Source: Calycina herbarum | Lineage: Eukaryota; Ascomycota; Leotiomycetes; Helotiales; Pezizellaceae | Assembly (NCBI GenBank): GCA_001414485.1 | Contig: LLEY01000029.1 | Coordinates: 248,001 to 312,000 of the forward strand | Direction: 5' to 3' | DNA length: 64,000 nt | Part shown: positions 11,677 through 21,984 of the stretch, in pieces | Numbering within the stretch: the first letter of the stretch is position 1 | Layout of the letters: each line of letters opens with the position of its first letter | Program-made: the position numbers and the translations under genes | The notes under the pieces: generated by a model | What the model was told of the DNA's origin: nothing | The model's input: only the letters and a program-made list of their open reading frames with translations | Database searches by the model: none

Positions 11677-12787
11677 ATGGCTGACACCCAGAATGACCAG
11701 AGACAGGAGATGTGCGCCGCCTCGCTCGAACCGAATATCGGCATGGTTCCATCAGGACCATCCACTCCTATACCCCTTTCGACCATGGAAGCCATGGAGG
11801 AGGGTAAGTTGGGAGATGACAACGGCTGTGATTCGGTGCGCGGCGAATCGCCATCTACTGGATCTGGTCCGGCGACCCCGACACAACCAGATCCGATGGG
11901 AGCTGGGGCCGGTGACATCAGCGTCGAGAATGCGGCGCCTCTGGCAAATAACCCTCAGAGTCAATCTGAGGAGAATACAGCACAACTCACCACTGACAGG
12001 GTCAGGGTTGAGGTTGAGGTATCTCTATCTAACAACCCTCAGAGACAATCTGAGGAGGGGGCTACACAAACGACAACTGATACGATCAGGGTCGACGGTG
12101 AGGTATCTGCTGCTAACAGCCCTCAGAGACGAATTGAGGAGGATACCACACGATCGATAACTGATACGATCAGGCTCCAGGATGGCACGCCCGACGTCCC
12201 TAATCTCTCTCAGAGGCAATCTGAGGAAGTTGGTGACAATGGTGTGGCACATCAGGGGGCTGATGACAACCGGGTTGGAACTGAGAGCGTTGGTCGCAGG
12301 TCTGTTGACACTCAGCAGTCCGATCTCCATGGATATTCAATCCATAGAGACATCGACAACCCTCGGCCAGAGCAAATGACAGTGAGCTCGGTCACTGGGT
12401 ATTTGCGGACAATCCCAACTGCCACAGCAATACCAGCGTCTATATGTGTAGCATCGATGTTTTTTCGACCCGAGACAGTTGAGAAGCAATGGCATGCAGC
12501 CATTGTGACCGGATCACTGGTTTCGGCGTCTTGCTGTGCGTTTGGACCGGATCCTTCTAAACAGGCCTGAACGCTTGCCTTGGGTGGAGCAATGCCTTCG
12601 TGTAGTAAATGTAAGTTACGATATGGCTTACTTCTTTGCAGTTGTGGCCTTGTTAGCCCAGTTGGCAGGTGGGAAGCATGGTTGGATGATAGCCAATAAG
12701 ATTGTCATTGTGACAAGTCTCACGCTATTTGTTGGGCTGGGGTTGATGGTGTGGACGTGTAATTTGTCACTCAGTGTTCTGGACTAG
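11677..12787 (+). CDS. Hypothetical membrane protein with 28-residue tandem repeats (2 exons, 334 aa)
   Basis: Predicted exons are 11677-12535 and 12642-12787 (1,005 nt, in frame). The start at 11677 is preferred over an in-frame ATG at 11524 because CAAACAATGG is a strong context and the upstream residues look like translated leader. The intron (12536-12641, GTGCGT...TTTGCAG) joins two otherwise separate frames and creates one continuous hydrophobic segment across the junction. The N-terminal 240 residues are acidic and Ser/Thr/Gln-rich, with three 28-residue repeats (about 91-174) of the form NNPQxQSEE...TTDxxRV and a partial fourth. The C-terminus has three predicted membrane segments (about 246-263, 274-296, 303-325). 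It resembles fungal proteins with a long soluble tail and a short C-terminal membrane anchor, but I recognise no family. The alternative is that the two frames are separate or frame-shifted. Confidence 0.62.
11947..12198 (+). repeat. Three 84-bp in-frame tandem repeats
   Basis: The repeat starts AA(C/T)AACCCTCAGAG and recurs every 84 bp at about 11947, 12031 and 12115, with a partial copy near 12200. The period is a multiple of three, so repeat number can vary without breaking the host reading frame. Confidence 0.8.
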
Positions 12788-13247
12788 AATTGCAGATGAC
12801 TCTTTTTTCATTTAGGGGGGTTTTAGGGGGAGGAGAGGTTGTTGTGGGGGGAGTGTAGGTTATTGTAGGGGGTGGAGGATCAGTGAGGACTTGGCGTGGG
12901 GTTTTCCGAGGTTTGTGTAGACGGACGGTGGATGGGGGAGCGGGCTCTGGGGGTTTCGGGTTTCCTTTCTTGTAGTAGTACTTTAGATAGAATCAATGAA
13001 AGCTGTTTTCCATCCAACTCACAAGCGAAGAGACTTCCCATGTAAACTCAAGTTCAATTAATCAAAAATCTGTAACTAACCATCCTACTCGATATAACAA
13101 GCCACCAACCCAAAACCACCATACTCCAGGCCATCCCAATGCAAAGGTACGTGAGGGGGGAAACACCAACAAAAAGAAAACATCAGTACTGAAGAGCACA
13201 ATGTCGTAATCACATATCTACATTCCCAGTAGCCAGTCCCATTAACT
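12788..13247. other. Convergent intergenic region with a G-rich tract
   Basis: The 3' ends of the membrane-protein gene and CDC45 face each other here. From about 12813 to 12880 the plus strand holds several runs of five or six G, including a TTTAGGGG-like start, which could form a G-quadruplex. No gene seen. Confidence 0.55.
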
Positions 13248-15939
13248 TTATCCAACTACAGCCTTCATACTCAAGCTCTCAAGGAACCCCGATAGATCCT
13301 CTTTCTTGACTTCCACCACGCAATGCTCGAAGCTGTCAATGCGCACACGAGCATTGGTCTCCTCGACAACTTCTTGGAATGCGTTTCCGAATTTATTTCT
13401 TCCGAATCCCTTGACTTGTGTCGCATCGTCTTCATCATCTTCGTCTTCATCGGAAGAAGAGTCGGAAGCTTCTGATTCGGTCTCGTCTTCGGCATCATCC
13501 TCGTCATCTCCTAAAGCCAGTCGCCTAGCTGCTCTTTTCTCTTCTCGTACCTTTTCTTTATTTTTCTTCTTTAGTTCCCGAGCTTTCGATTTGGCTTCTT
13601 GCTTTTCTTTTCTTTCTTTGGTGGCATTTTTGTCACCAAAACCCATACCGCCACCTCCTCCCCCAGTACCAACGATGACATAAACACCGCGGTTCTCATT
13701 TAAACCGGCAACGACAAGAGGTGTTCCTCGTCCACCGTGACCTAGCTTTCCTTTGGTCTCTCTCTCTTGTTCCGCAATGGCCTCACCAACCCATAATGCG
13801 AGTTTTGTGAGAGCGGAAGGATGTGTAAAGAGCTGGACATCTGGTCCATCTTTGACGACACACATTCGAAACGCTCGTAGATGGCGAATTTGCCGCTTCT
13901 CTATTAATGATGTACCCGTACGAAGAATCGCGCGATGCAAATGCTGTGCGGTGGGTAGGGCGGCCTTGAGTTCCTCGATTCTGGATAATTGGTTAGCAGA
14001 CATTCTCATTGCCCTTGACAATCGACATACTTCTCGAGGGCATCGTAGGCGTCCCAAAACCGACCAACCCATTCTTCTGCCTCTAGAGTTCCATCTTCAT
14101 CGGTAGTTTCTTTATTTTCTCGTCCTTGATCCCAGGCTGAATTCTGAAGAGTGTTCACAGCTTGTTTCCCAACTTCAAGAATTGCTCCCACCACAACGCC
14201 AACATCCTGCGCGGACAGGGTTGCTCGCCAACCCCAACTCCGGACAAATCCCCAACCTTCCTTGGTTCCACCCCTGTCACGCCCATCGGTGTCTGCCGAG
14301 GGAACCAGATCATCCAAACCATACATTTCGGAGTACTTGAGAAGCTTGGTCCTCAGTCCCCGCTTAAGCTCCATGTCCATATGCGTGTAACTTTGCTTGC
14401 ATTGAACAAGGCTGACACCCATTTTTGCGAGTAATTTATGCAGTCGCTTTCTCCCACTGTCTGACCAAATGTGTAATCGTGCAGATAAATAAGGTGAGTG
14501 CAACATGCTATCATATAAACTCCAATGTCGAATGAGAAGGAATTTTGGTTCGGGTGACAGTCGAATGCTCGTGTCCGTAGGGCTTCGTGCTGTAGTTGGG
14601 ATGATGCCACTATTTTCGGGTAGCATATTCCTGTTTGCGCTGAAGCTTGAATCAGATAATTCTGGAGGATTCAAACGTCGAACTTCATCCCGCAGTAGCT
14701 GGCGTATTCGTGATCCGCGAGTTCCAAGCCAACCCGAAGAAGGAGCGCTGGATTTGCCAGATGACACTGCGACTCCTACTGAAGACCGGCCATATAATTC
14801 CATAGAAGTCACTCCTACAATCGTCATCCATAAAAGATCATTGTCTTCGCGTCCGAGTTCAGAAGCCAGGGAATACATCATGGAGGATATTGGTTCCGAA
14901 TAAGAGGCACCCATTGAATAATAAGCTTGCAGAACTGATTCGTGTTTCGCGCGGAGTTTTAATAGACGACGTCGTAATGTTTTGGCAGATGGGGCTTTCG
15001 GTGGTTGACCTGGTGTGGGGGAAACTGATCGAGAGGCCGCTGTACTTGAGATAGGAGGGCCATTGAGGGATACGAGACCTCTCTGTTTCGGCCGGCGAGG
15101 GGAATCAGGAATGGGACTTGACTATGGCAATATTAGTAGAGCAAGGGCAACAGGCTATGTTGAGAACATACCAAGTTACTCCGCCTCCGCTGGTGAGGCC
15201 TGCTTTCATCGTCGCTGCTCTCGTCTTCCTCGTCACGATCCGACCAAGACTTTCTTTTCTGTCCGGGTCGTGGGTTCGGCGCTTCCCCCTCTTCCTCGTT
15301 TTCAGAATCACTTCCCTCACTATCATCGTCGTTCTCCTCCACTTCGGGCATATCCACCAGTGCCAAATACGCGTCTCGTTCCTTTTCTAACTCGTCCTCC
15401 ACATCTCCGTCATCGAAAACGATTATGCCACCCTTTCCCGGCTTATAGTCTCTCTGTATCTTCCCGCCATCCACACCAGGCTGTTTTACGGGCTCGTTTT
15501 CGTCTTCGCCCCCCGTAGGTGGTAATCGAGGGTGTCCTCCAAAAACGTTCCCCAAATTCCAAGGCCTTCGCGCGTCAACTACCCAGCATTCGACCCCCCC
15601 GTAGTTTGTGTCGTCCTCCTCCGTGTCAATACCCAGCAGTCCTCCCAAGTCTACCAGACCACCTACACCCAGACAAACTACAACACCCCCACTACCACCT
15701 TGACTTTCCATCATTGGTCTTATAACATTTCTCCCGGCCCTTTCCAAATCTCCGTAACCCGCAATCGGTTGTATCTTATGTGGTATGTAGTCGCGCTTCA
15801 GAAGCTGCGTAAGAATTCGACAACCGCATAGCGCATCGGGTTCGAGGGCGACGAGGATCAGAACTGGCGGGGATAATGGGTGGTGGGTTTGCTGAAGATG
15901 CAGGTAGAGCGTGGAGATGAGGGACCGTGGTAAATACAT
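13248..15939 (-). CDS. CDC45: DNA replication initiation factor Cdc45 (3 exons, 863 aa)
   Basis: Predicted exons are 15172-15939, 14031-15121 and 13248-13980 (2,592 nt, in frame). Both introns are 50 bp with GTATGT donors, CTAAC/CTAAT branch points and ATAG/CCAG acceptors. Cdc45 is the C of the CMG helicase (Cdc45-MCM-GINS) and acts in the nucleus at replication forks. The N-terminus MYLPRSL and the segment PDALCGCRILTQLL (about 34-47) followed by a GYGDL element are diagnostic of the RecJ/DHH-like Cdc45 fold. Further on come the conserved segments SEPISSMMYSLASELGR and ELKRGLRTKLL, and C-terminal VYVIVGTGG and GFGDKNAT-like runs. There is an acidic linker near residues 190-250 and a long Lys-then-Asp/Glu-rich insert in the last 130 residues. 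The length is within the fungal range. No disabling change seen. Confidence 0.96.
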
Positions 15940-16774
15940 ATTGAAGAATTCGCAGACGCGCCAAACCTCATATTAGGTCCCAAGAAGCTTTCGGAGCCGG
16001 CGTGTACAATAATTCCTTTCCAAAATTTCGTTTTGGGGTTTGGGGAGTTTTGGTTGGACGCGTTGAAGACGGGGTTTTGATTACTGCAAGAACGCCATTG
16101 AAAGCATAAAATCCGAGGTTGTGAATAGAAGAAGTTTCTAAATTGAAGAGGAAGAAAAGTACTTTTGGATTTTCAAGGTACTTCAGTAAAAATGGGAGTT
16201 GTGGTTCTGATTCCGCTCTCTGGTGTTGTAGAAACAGTCGCGGTTCCAGTGACGCGACTTTCCTGGCGCTAAAGTGCTTTGACAGGGGTTTCAACGCGCC
16301 ACTCAACTTCAACCTCCTTTCCCTCCCTTCAGCAAGAATCTCCTTCACAATTCCAACATCTCTGAAGTCAATAAGTTTCTGTGTTTCTTATTTTTGGACC
16401 CATCCAGGTATCCCTATCAAATTGTCCTGGCGGGTTGGTGTATGGAAGATTGCCTCCATTGACCATCTAAATTTTCACGCCACCTATCAATCCCCGCTTC
16501 CAGCTTTTGGTACCATATTTCCGATGCAATGAACCTCCTTCTCGGTGCTAACTTCCATATAGCAAGTTACACATCTACCGATTCCACTGTATTGTTTCCG
16601 GGGTCACGTGTCGCGCGAGGTTTTTCACGTTTACTCAGCCTCCAGAAACGGAAACTAGACCTGGGACGTTGAATTGGGAAGCCCATGTTTTTATGTTGAA
16701 GTTTATACCTGTCTTTTGTTCCTGTGTTTCTTGCTTCTTCTATTCTAGATCACACAAGAGGTCGTGCCTTCCTT
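15940..16774. other. CDC45 upstream / epoxide hydrolase downstream region
   Basis: Overlapping open frames on both strands (15968-16348 minus, 16143-16532 plus) have no recognised domain and overlap the probable CDC45 promoter, so I do not call them genes. A CACGTG box lies at about 16605, near a TCGCGCGA palindrome. Confidence 0.45.
15956..16299 (-). promoter_or_regulatory. ACGCG (MCB-like) boxes upstream of CDC45
   Basis: The core ACGCG occurs at 15956, 16058 (full ACGCGT), 16252 (ACGCGA) and 16294 (ACGCGC), all within 360 bp upstream of the CDC45 start. ACGCGT is the MluI cell-cycle box bound by MBF/DSC1, which drives G1/S transcription of replication genes in yeasts. Regulation here is inferred from that. 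Confidence 0.5.
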
Positions 16775-18204
16775 TTACACCCAAACTTGTTCGATAAAAG
16801 CTTCCACATCATCAAGCAAAACTTGTGGCTGCTCAAGTCCCGCGAAATGACCGCCCTTTCACCAACATCAGCAGCTGTCTCTACGAAACTCATATGAAAA
16901 GATTACTCACTTCGGTATGTTGTCTATAAAAGACAAGATTTCCAGTGGTTTCCGCCCAAGCCCTCGGAATCGGTGCGATTTCCTTCGGAAACCAGCTGAA
17001 GCCAAACGGCTTCGTCAGATGCCACTTCGGGTCTTCATGAGGACTGATATTTCCCGGTGTGAAGATTTGCGGATACGGATAAAATGATGTTGGGATCGTC
17101 TGAGTTAGCCAATAAAGACTGATGTCTGTAAGTATCGTATCAATGGAAAGTGGCTTGTCGACCCAGGAAAGAAACTTCTCTCCTAGATATGCGAGGAGGG
17201 AGAGGGAGTTGCTATTTAGTACTATCGATATGGTACTCGCTCGGGTAGCTTGCATTAGTGCATATGCATTACCCGTGGTTGAGAATTCTAATGCTCGGCC
17301 GAGTCCTTCTTTCTCAGCGTCGTTGACGGACGAGGAGTTGTAACTTTTGGGTTCGGACATGAAACAAAAATTTACTAATATTATGTTAGTCATATTTCAA
17401 GGGCTCTAGGAGGGGTTATTACGATGGACGGCTTTGCAACTTTCATGCTCAGCACCCATAATTCGAGCGATTCCGGAACCAACATCTCCACCTTGAGAAA
17501 CGTAGCCAGATCCAAATCCGAGATCACTCATCAAATAATCGAATATCCTCGCTACATCTTCAAGTCGAAGCTCCTTATCAAGTGGCGGAGCTGAGGAGAA
17601 TGCATATCCCGGTGATGAGGGAACAATGACATGGTATGGAAGTTCTTCTGGTGGGTACTTCTCCCTGAGTAAAGACATGATTGGTAAAAACTCCAAGAAG
17701 CTCCCTACAAGTGTTTAAGTTAGCAAGTGGGTCATCCATTTCTCAAATTCTAAAATCCCGTAACCATACCAGGCCATCCATGAAGAAATATCACTGGAAC
17801 TGCACTCTCGTTCTTCGAAAACAGCGCAGCGAAATGAACTGTGTAGTTCTCCGTGGCGGACTCATCTTTTATCGAAGCCGTGAATTGGGGAAATGAATTC
17901 ATGTGTTCCTCCTCTTTCCTCCTATTAAGCGATTTCAGTCAGTGTTTGTATGTTTTGCCACGATGTGAAAATAAACATACCAATCGAAGTCTTTCAGCCA
18001 ATAATCTCTGGTTTCCTTTACCCAAGTATGGGAAATTCCAAAAGACTGGTTTCTTTCTGACTCGGATTCGTAGGTTGCGTTTCCAAGTCGAGAGAACCGG
18101 AGAGAATCTTCCAAATAATTAAGTTCTGCTTGTGGGATTTTTATTGTGAAAGGTGAGATGGTGTTTAGTGCCAGCAGAGGGAGAATTCCATATCCGCCAA
18201 ACAT
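16775..18204 (-). CDS. Epoxide hydrolase, EHN plus alpha/beta-hydrolase (5 exons, 400 aa)
   Basis: Predicted exons are 17981-18204, 17770-17921, 17423-17704, 16911-17374 and 16775-16855 (1,203 nt, in frame). The enzyme adds water to epoxides via a covalent Asp-ester intermediate. The N-terminal EHN lid domain (about 17-110) reads PFTIKIPQAEL...YWLKDFDWRKEEEHMN. The oxyanion motif HGWPG spans about 122-126, the nucleophile Asp lies in QGGDVG (about 199), and the catalytic His in GGHFAG is about 377. Aromatic residues of the cap lie in ISLYWLTQTIPTSFYPY. All junctions restore family-typical sequence (DFD|W, WPG|SFLEF, KAVH|LNF, HTE|GGHFA). Four introns end in TAG or AAG; the last (16856-16910) uses an AAG acceptor. 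No signal peptide is evident. It resembles microsomal-type/juvenile-hormone-type fungal EHs acting in detoxification or secondary metabolism; the substrate is unknown. Confidence 0.93.
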
Positions 18205-18626
18205 TGTTACTGTGTCTATCGCTTATGCCCCCGGGGAAGTCGCGTCGCCGGTGTAGTCGAAATATGGCTATTGGATGATGACTGGTGTCTTTTATATCTA
18301 TTGTTGTGAAAAAAGCAAGACATAAATTGGGCAAGATATGCTTTATACCTTATTTCCAGGCTATTTATTGGGTTTATAAGTGCAATGTGCTTACTATTCT
18401 TCAATCCCCATACCTTGTCCGCATATGCGGCTTTGAACCCGCGCATGCATATCACTGCGTGATTAGTGATCCGGCAGCTACTCACTGAAAAACACACACT
18501 TCAATTCAAATTTCGTCGCTGGAAGACCAAATGGAGATGTAATCAATTTCCAAGTCCTGTTTACTCAAGACCTACTTTACAACTCGAAAGCTGACAACAA
18601 CTTAGATACCCACCCCATTGTGATAT
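18205..18626. other. Intergenic, no gene seen
   Basis: Upstream of the epoxide hydrolase. It contains CCGCATATGCGG (a palindrome, about 18418-18430) next to an RNA polymerase III B-box-like GGTTCAAAGCC on the minus strand, but no tRNA cloverleaf could be built. Confidence 0.45.
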
Positions 18627-19670
18627 TCATCGAAGATTGTTCTGACCAACATACATTTTCCGATCCATCAATCGAAGCACCTGCATCTTCTTCGCCAACG
18701 CTGACATCTCACGATCTCGTTCCTCCTTCGTCATCTTCTTAACTTCGCCTTGCCACTCCACCAATGTAGGCCCTTCCCATGTAACACTCGAAGTTTTGTG
18801 GCTGCGATGTTTTCGAATCGAAAACGAACCCTCAATGTATCCGCCACCGTCCCTGGTCCCATCCCCATTTCCTAACCCACCCACGGTCTCCGAAGTAAGA
18901 TATGTTCTCTTACCCAATTCAGCATATGGAAGTATCCTGCCTCTGACCTGTGCCTTCATGCCTCCAAGTTCGCGCTCCAAGCTCACAACTCGACGTACGG
19001 TATCCTCTCTCTCACGCTTAAGATTATCAACTTGCATCTGAAGGAATATGTTTCGGCCCGTTACCGCCTCGAATTCTCTCTGTAGTTGTTCCGCTTCTCT
19101 GATTTTCGGGAGTCGTTGATTGAGAAATTGGATGTCTTGGGTGAGTTTCGAGTTGGTAAGACTCAGGGAGTCGCGTTCTTTGGTTACTTTCTGGAGTTCT
19201 GCTTGTGATTTCTCGTATTTGGGTGCAGCGGCTTTCACTTTTACTTGAAGCAGTTGAATCATGAGCTCTAACTTCCCGATTCTTTTGAGGAGGTGTTTGG
19301 TATCGTCTTTGATGACATGGATGGTCTCGTCCTCGTCCGCTAAAGACATTTCACTTCGTGCACTATCCTCTTCCATCTTGTCATCATCCATAGCTTCTGA
19401 GACTCCAGACATCGATGAGCGGTCTTCTCTTGTTTCGTATGCTGCCGCGAATTCTGCTGTTCGATCCTCGACCTTGTCTTGGCTTTGATACTCCGTGGTG
19501 CTTTCATCGTCTGGGAATGGCGAGTACTTGACGCGCTTGGCTGGTGGTTCGGGGCCAAAGGAGTCTTCGTGGGTGGACTCTGCTATATCGCCTGGAGTTG
19601 AAATCGAGCTGAGGGTTGAACTGCAATCACTACGAGCAGGGCCCTCGTATTCCGTGTGCCGGTCTGACAT
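18627..19670 (-). CDS. Hypothetical coiled-coil protein, probably nuclear (347 aa)
   Basis: The frame is open to 19895, but ATG 19670 (context CACAACATGTC) is the better start; the 75 residues before it look like translated leader, rich in Arg/His/Ser. The N-terminal ~120 residues are acidic and Ser/Thr-rich with a short basic cluster PAKRVKY that could be a nuclear signal. Residues about 125-250 form a long heptad-type coiled coil (KLELMIQLLQVKV...LKREREDTVRRVVSLEREL). The C-terminal ~90 residues hold a Gly-rich patch and a short conserved-looking segment SVTWEGPTLVEWQGEVKKM. No catalytic motif. It could be a structural or scaffold protein; I do not recognise the family. The gene faces away from a repeat-rich intergenic region. 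Confidence 0.7.
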   Translation of the reverse strand: MSDRHTEYEGPARSDCSSTLSSISTPGDIAESTHEDSFGPEPPAKRVKYSPFPDDESTTEYQSQDKVEDRTAEFAAAYETREDRSSMSGVSEAMDDDKMEEDSARSEMSLADEDETIHVIKDDTKHLLKRIGKLELMIQLLQVKVKAAAPKYEKSQAELQKVTKERDSLSLTNSKLTQDIQFLNQRLPKIREAEQLQREFEAVTGRNIFLQMQVDNLKREREDTVRRVVSLERELGGMKAQVRGRILPYAELGKRTYLTSETVGGLGNGDGTRDGGGYIEGSFSIRKHRSHKTSSVTWEGPTLVEWQGEVKKMTKEERDREMSALAKKMQVLRLMDRKMYVGQNNLR

Positions 19671-20255
19671 GTTGTGGTCCGTGTGCTTTGAGATCGTGTG
19701 GTGCGTTGATGGCGCGTCTATACATTGGACCGGAGGTGCTCTGGAGCCGATACAAAAATGGTGCCTTCGCTCTCTTCTTCGTGGTGACTCAGCCTTGTAG
19801 GTAAGGCTGATGGAAGAAGATGAAAATAGTGGATGTGAATGAGTATGGCGGGGGGATATGGAGAGCCGGTACAAAGTTGAAAACAAAATTCTCACAGCCG
19901 CGTAGGTTAGTACTTGTTTACACTCGCGATTTATGCAGCTGTCTGGTGAAGATTAAAAAGCTTTCAACTTCTCCAACCCCTCTAACCTCCAACACATTTA
20001 CACAAACCTATTTTATTCATTATAATTCCCACAGACTTCATGACCAATCAGGATACATAATACCAACAAGTCCCCTGCGCACTGCGCATTAGGCAACGCC
20101 AGAAAACTTGACCAGAAGTAGAAAACCAACGGCTAAGTCACCTAGCCTCGTAACACTTCCCATATCGCCGCCTTCTCCTCAAGGCCCACCCTCAAGTCGA
20201 GCTGACTTGGGGAACATTTTATTCCGGTTACCATCATTATATCTCCTATCAAATC

Positions 20256-20575
20256 TTATCTACTAATTATTAAATCAAACCCCAAGGACTTCTAGCAAAT
20301 GATAGCTCTCTTATCGGATGTTTCCTGTCGATTATAGAAGAAAATGTCAACGATTCTTGTCGAACTTTAGACCTCCATTTGAACGTTTTCTTCTAATTAT
20401 ATGAGAAAATTCCAAAGACTTCTTTCAGACTTTGGATCTTCATCGGACCGTTTCTACCGATTAATGGGGAGAATGTGAAAGGCTCTTGTTCAGCTTTAAA
20501 TCTCATATCTAATTTTTTCTTCCGATTACACAAGAGAATGTTGAAGACTTCTAAGCTTTGCTCAACGCCAAAATT
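20256..20575 (+). repeat. Degenerate tandem array, 65-bp period, ~5 copies
   Basis: Units start near 20256, 20321, 20386, 20451 and 20515. Each carries TTTTCTTC-GATTA, then AGAAAATG, then AAGACTTCT-TC, then AGCTTT-like blocks in the same order. Copies 1 and 2 are both 65 bp and the third about 64 bp. The sequence is well diverged between units, so the array is old. Confidence 0.75.
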
Positions 20576-21377
20576 TCTAGGGACTAGATAAACAGTACAA
20601 AAGTGAATTCAAAATACTGTGTATAGAAGGGGCCCCTAGGCCATGTACTACGCCAGGTCCAGCACGGTCCAGCTTGTTCAGTAATAATTGCCTTTTATAT
20701 AGAAGAAAAACAAACCTAGTACACTCAATGCATATAGATGAAAATGATCTAGCCCACCATACGTCATTACTGTACATATGTGTGTAAGTGGTAGGATGAG
20801 GACTACAAGTCGCGGTGAGGAAATTAGATAAAATAAGCGAACTGCTAAGTAAACACTGTCTGAAGTAAAAAAGTCCCATACTAATAGTCCTCAGACTTGC
20901 TCTACCATCTTCATTTTGTTCAACACCAGGGTCTAAAGGTGATCATTTTCACTTCGTTCCTTCCAGGCTTGGTAGGTTGCAGAAAAGGGGCGTATACCGA
21001 GGAAGTGGTTGTTGGCTGAGCTTGAGCAAGAGAAGTATATGGGAGAAGCTTGTGGGAACGCAGCACTGCAACTTTGCAAGTGTCTTACGGCTCGGAAGAT
21101 GCAAAAAGTCGGTAGAAAGAAGCCATTCTCGAATGTTCACTTCATCCCCTTCGTCATCATCCTCTTATTTCTCTGCCCAGAACTTTTCTCCGAAGTTTCT
21201 ATCAAACACTCTGCTTCTTCTTCTTCATCTTTCCTTCTAAAGTCGGTTCTTTGACAAAGCTACAAAGAGTCTTGATGAAAGTACAAAAGTTCTTTTTTTT
21301 ACTCTACATGAGAGATTCCGGTTTAGCGGCTCCAGCGCTAGGGTGTTCTGCAATATATCTGTCAATAACCTCTTGTT

Positions 21378-21600
21378 AGTATCTCTTCCAGTATGGAGAG
21401 CCCAAAAAGATGTGGACTCAAAGAGGGTACAAAAGTGGGACTTTTTAAGACTCAACTGTTTAAAAGGTAGGTTTTTAGGAGGGCATCAACCATCTAGTAG
21501 TATGTGCACAATTCCGAAGTCGCCTAAAATACTGTTTCTGTCACAAAAGTATCCACTTTGAGTACGTTTTTCTTTGGGCTCTCCATACTAGAAGAGACAG
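21378..21600. repeat. Imperfect inverted repeat, ~58-bp arms, ~100-bp loop
   Basis: The left arm (about 21378-21436) runs TCTCTTCCAGTATGGAGAGC, then a CCCAAA-rich spacer, then ACTCAAAG, then TACAAAAG. The right arm (about 21540-21600) is its reverse complement with mismatches. A transcript would fold into a long hairpin; the unit could also be a decayed MITE, although no clear TA or other target duplication is visible. Confidence 0.65.
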
Positions 21601-21675
21601 AGTAGAGCTTTGAGGTATCGGTTTTATTTAGTATATCTAAGCCGAATATTATGAGCGAGTTGAATTTTCGATATT

Positions 21676-21963
21676 GTGAAACAAGCGGGTTTCTCCAAGG
21701 ATTCAGTGAAGAGGCCAAGACTTGTCGTTTTAGCGAAGGATGTCAATTCATCTGAATGGGGTGGGACAGGAAGTGTTTCGTCGATTGCCTACGAAGTCAA
21801 AACGACGAAGCAGTGGAAGCGTGTAATCCTCACTGTTTATGATCAACGACAAACAGCGAAAACTAAAGCGTATGCAATTTCCTGGTGCCTATTCAAGCTG
21901 ATACTAAGGTACCTGAGAAAGACGAACCCTGAATTCAGTTCATGGCATTGGCTATCAATATAA
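21676..21963 (+). CDS. Unrecognised open frame (doubtful)
   Basis: An open frame of 95 codons starts at a GTG, not an ATG, and may be the last exon of something longer or a relic. It has coding-like composition (RLVVLAKDVNSSEWGG near the start, KQWKRVILTVYDQRQT in the middle) and lies just before the repeat block. No domain recognised and no clear splice acceptor decides its start. Confidence 0.25.
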   Translation: MKQAGFSKDSVKRPRLVVLAKDVNSSEWGGTGSVSSIAYEVKTTKQWKRVILTVYDQRQTAKTKAYAISWCLFKLILRYLRKTNPEFSSWHWLSI

Positions 21964-21984
21964 CAGAATAATATGTTGGCAGGA

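Larger units (their letters stand above)
19671..21650. other. Non-coding region with repeats
   Basis: No supportable gene. It holds the 65-bp tandem array (20256-20575) and the left part of an inverted repeat (21378-21600). ORFs here are short and unrecognised. Confidence 0.5.

Noticed and set aside
13306..13683. Plus-strand Ser-rich ORF opposite CDC45
   Set aside because: It is the antisense shadow of the acidic region of CDC45.
15968..16532. Overlapping ORFs on both strands upstream of CDC45
   Set aside because: No domain, they overlap each other and the likely CDC45 promoter; chance open frames.
18400..18480. Possible tRNA gene (B-box-like GGTTCAAAGCC, minus strand)
   Set aside because: No complementary acceptor stem or regular anticodon arm could be formed, and the A box does not fit; probably a chance B box or old tRNA-derived repeat.
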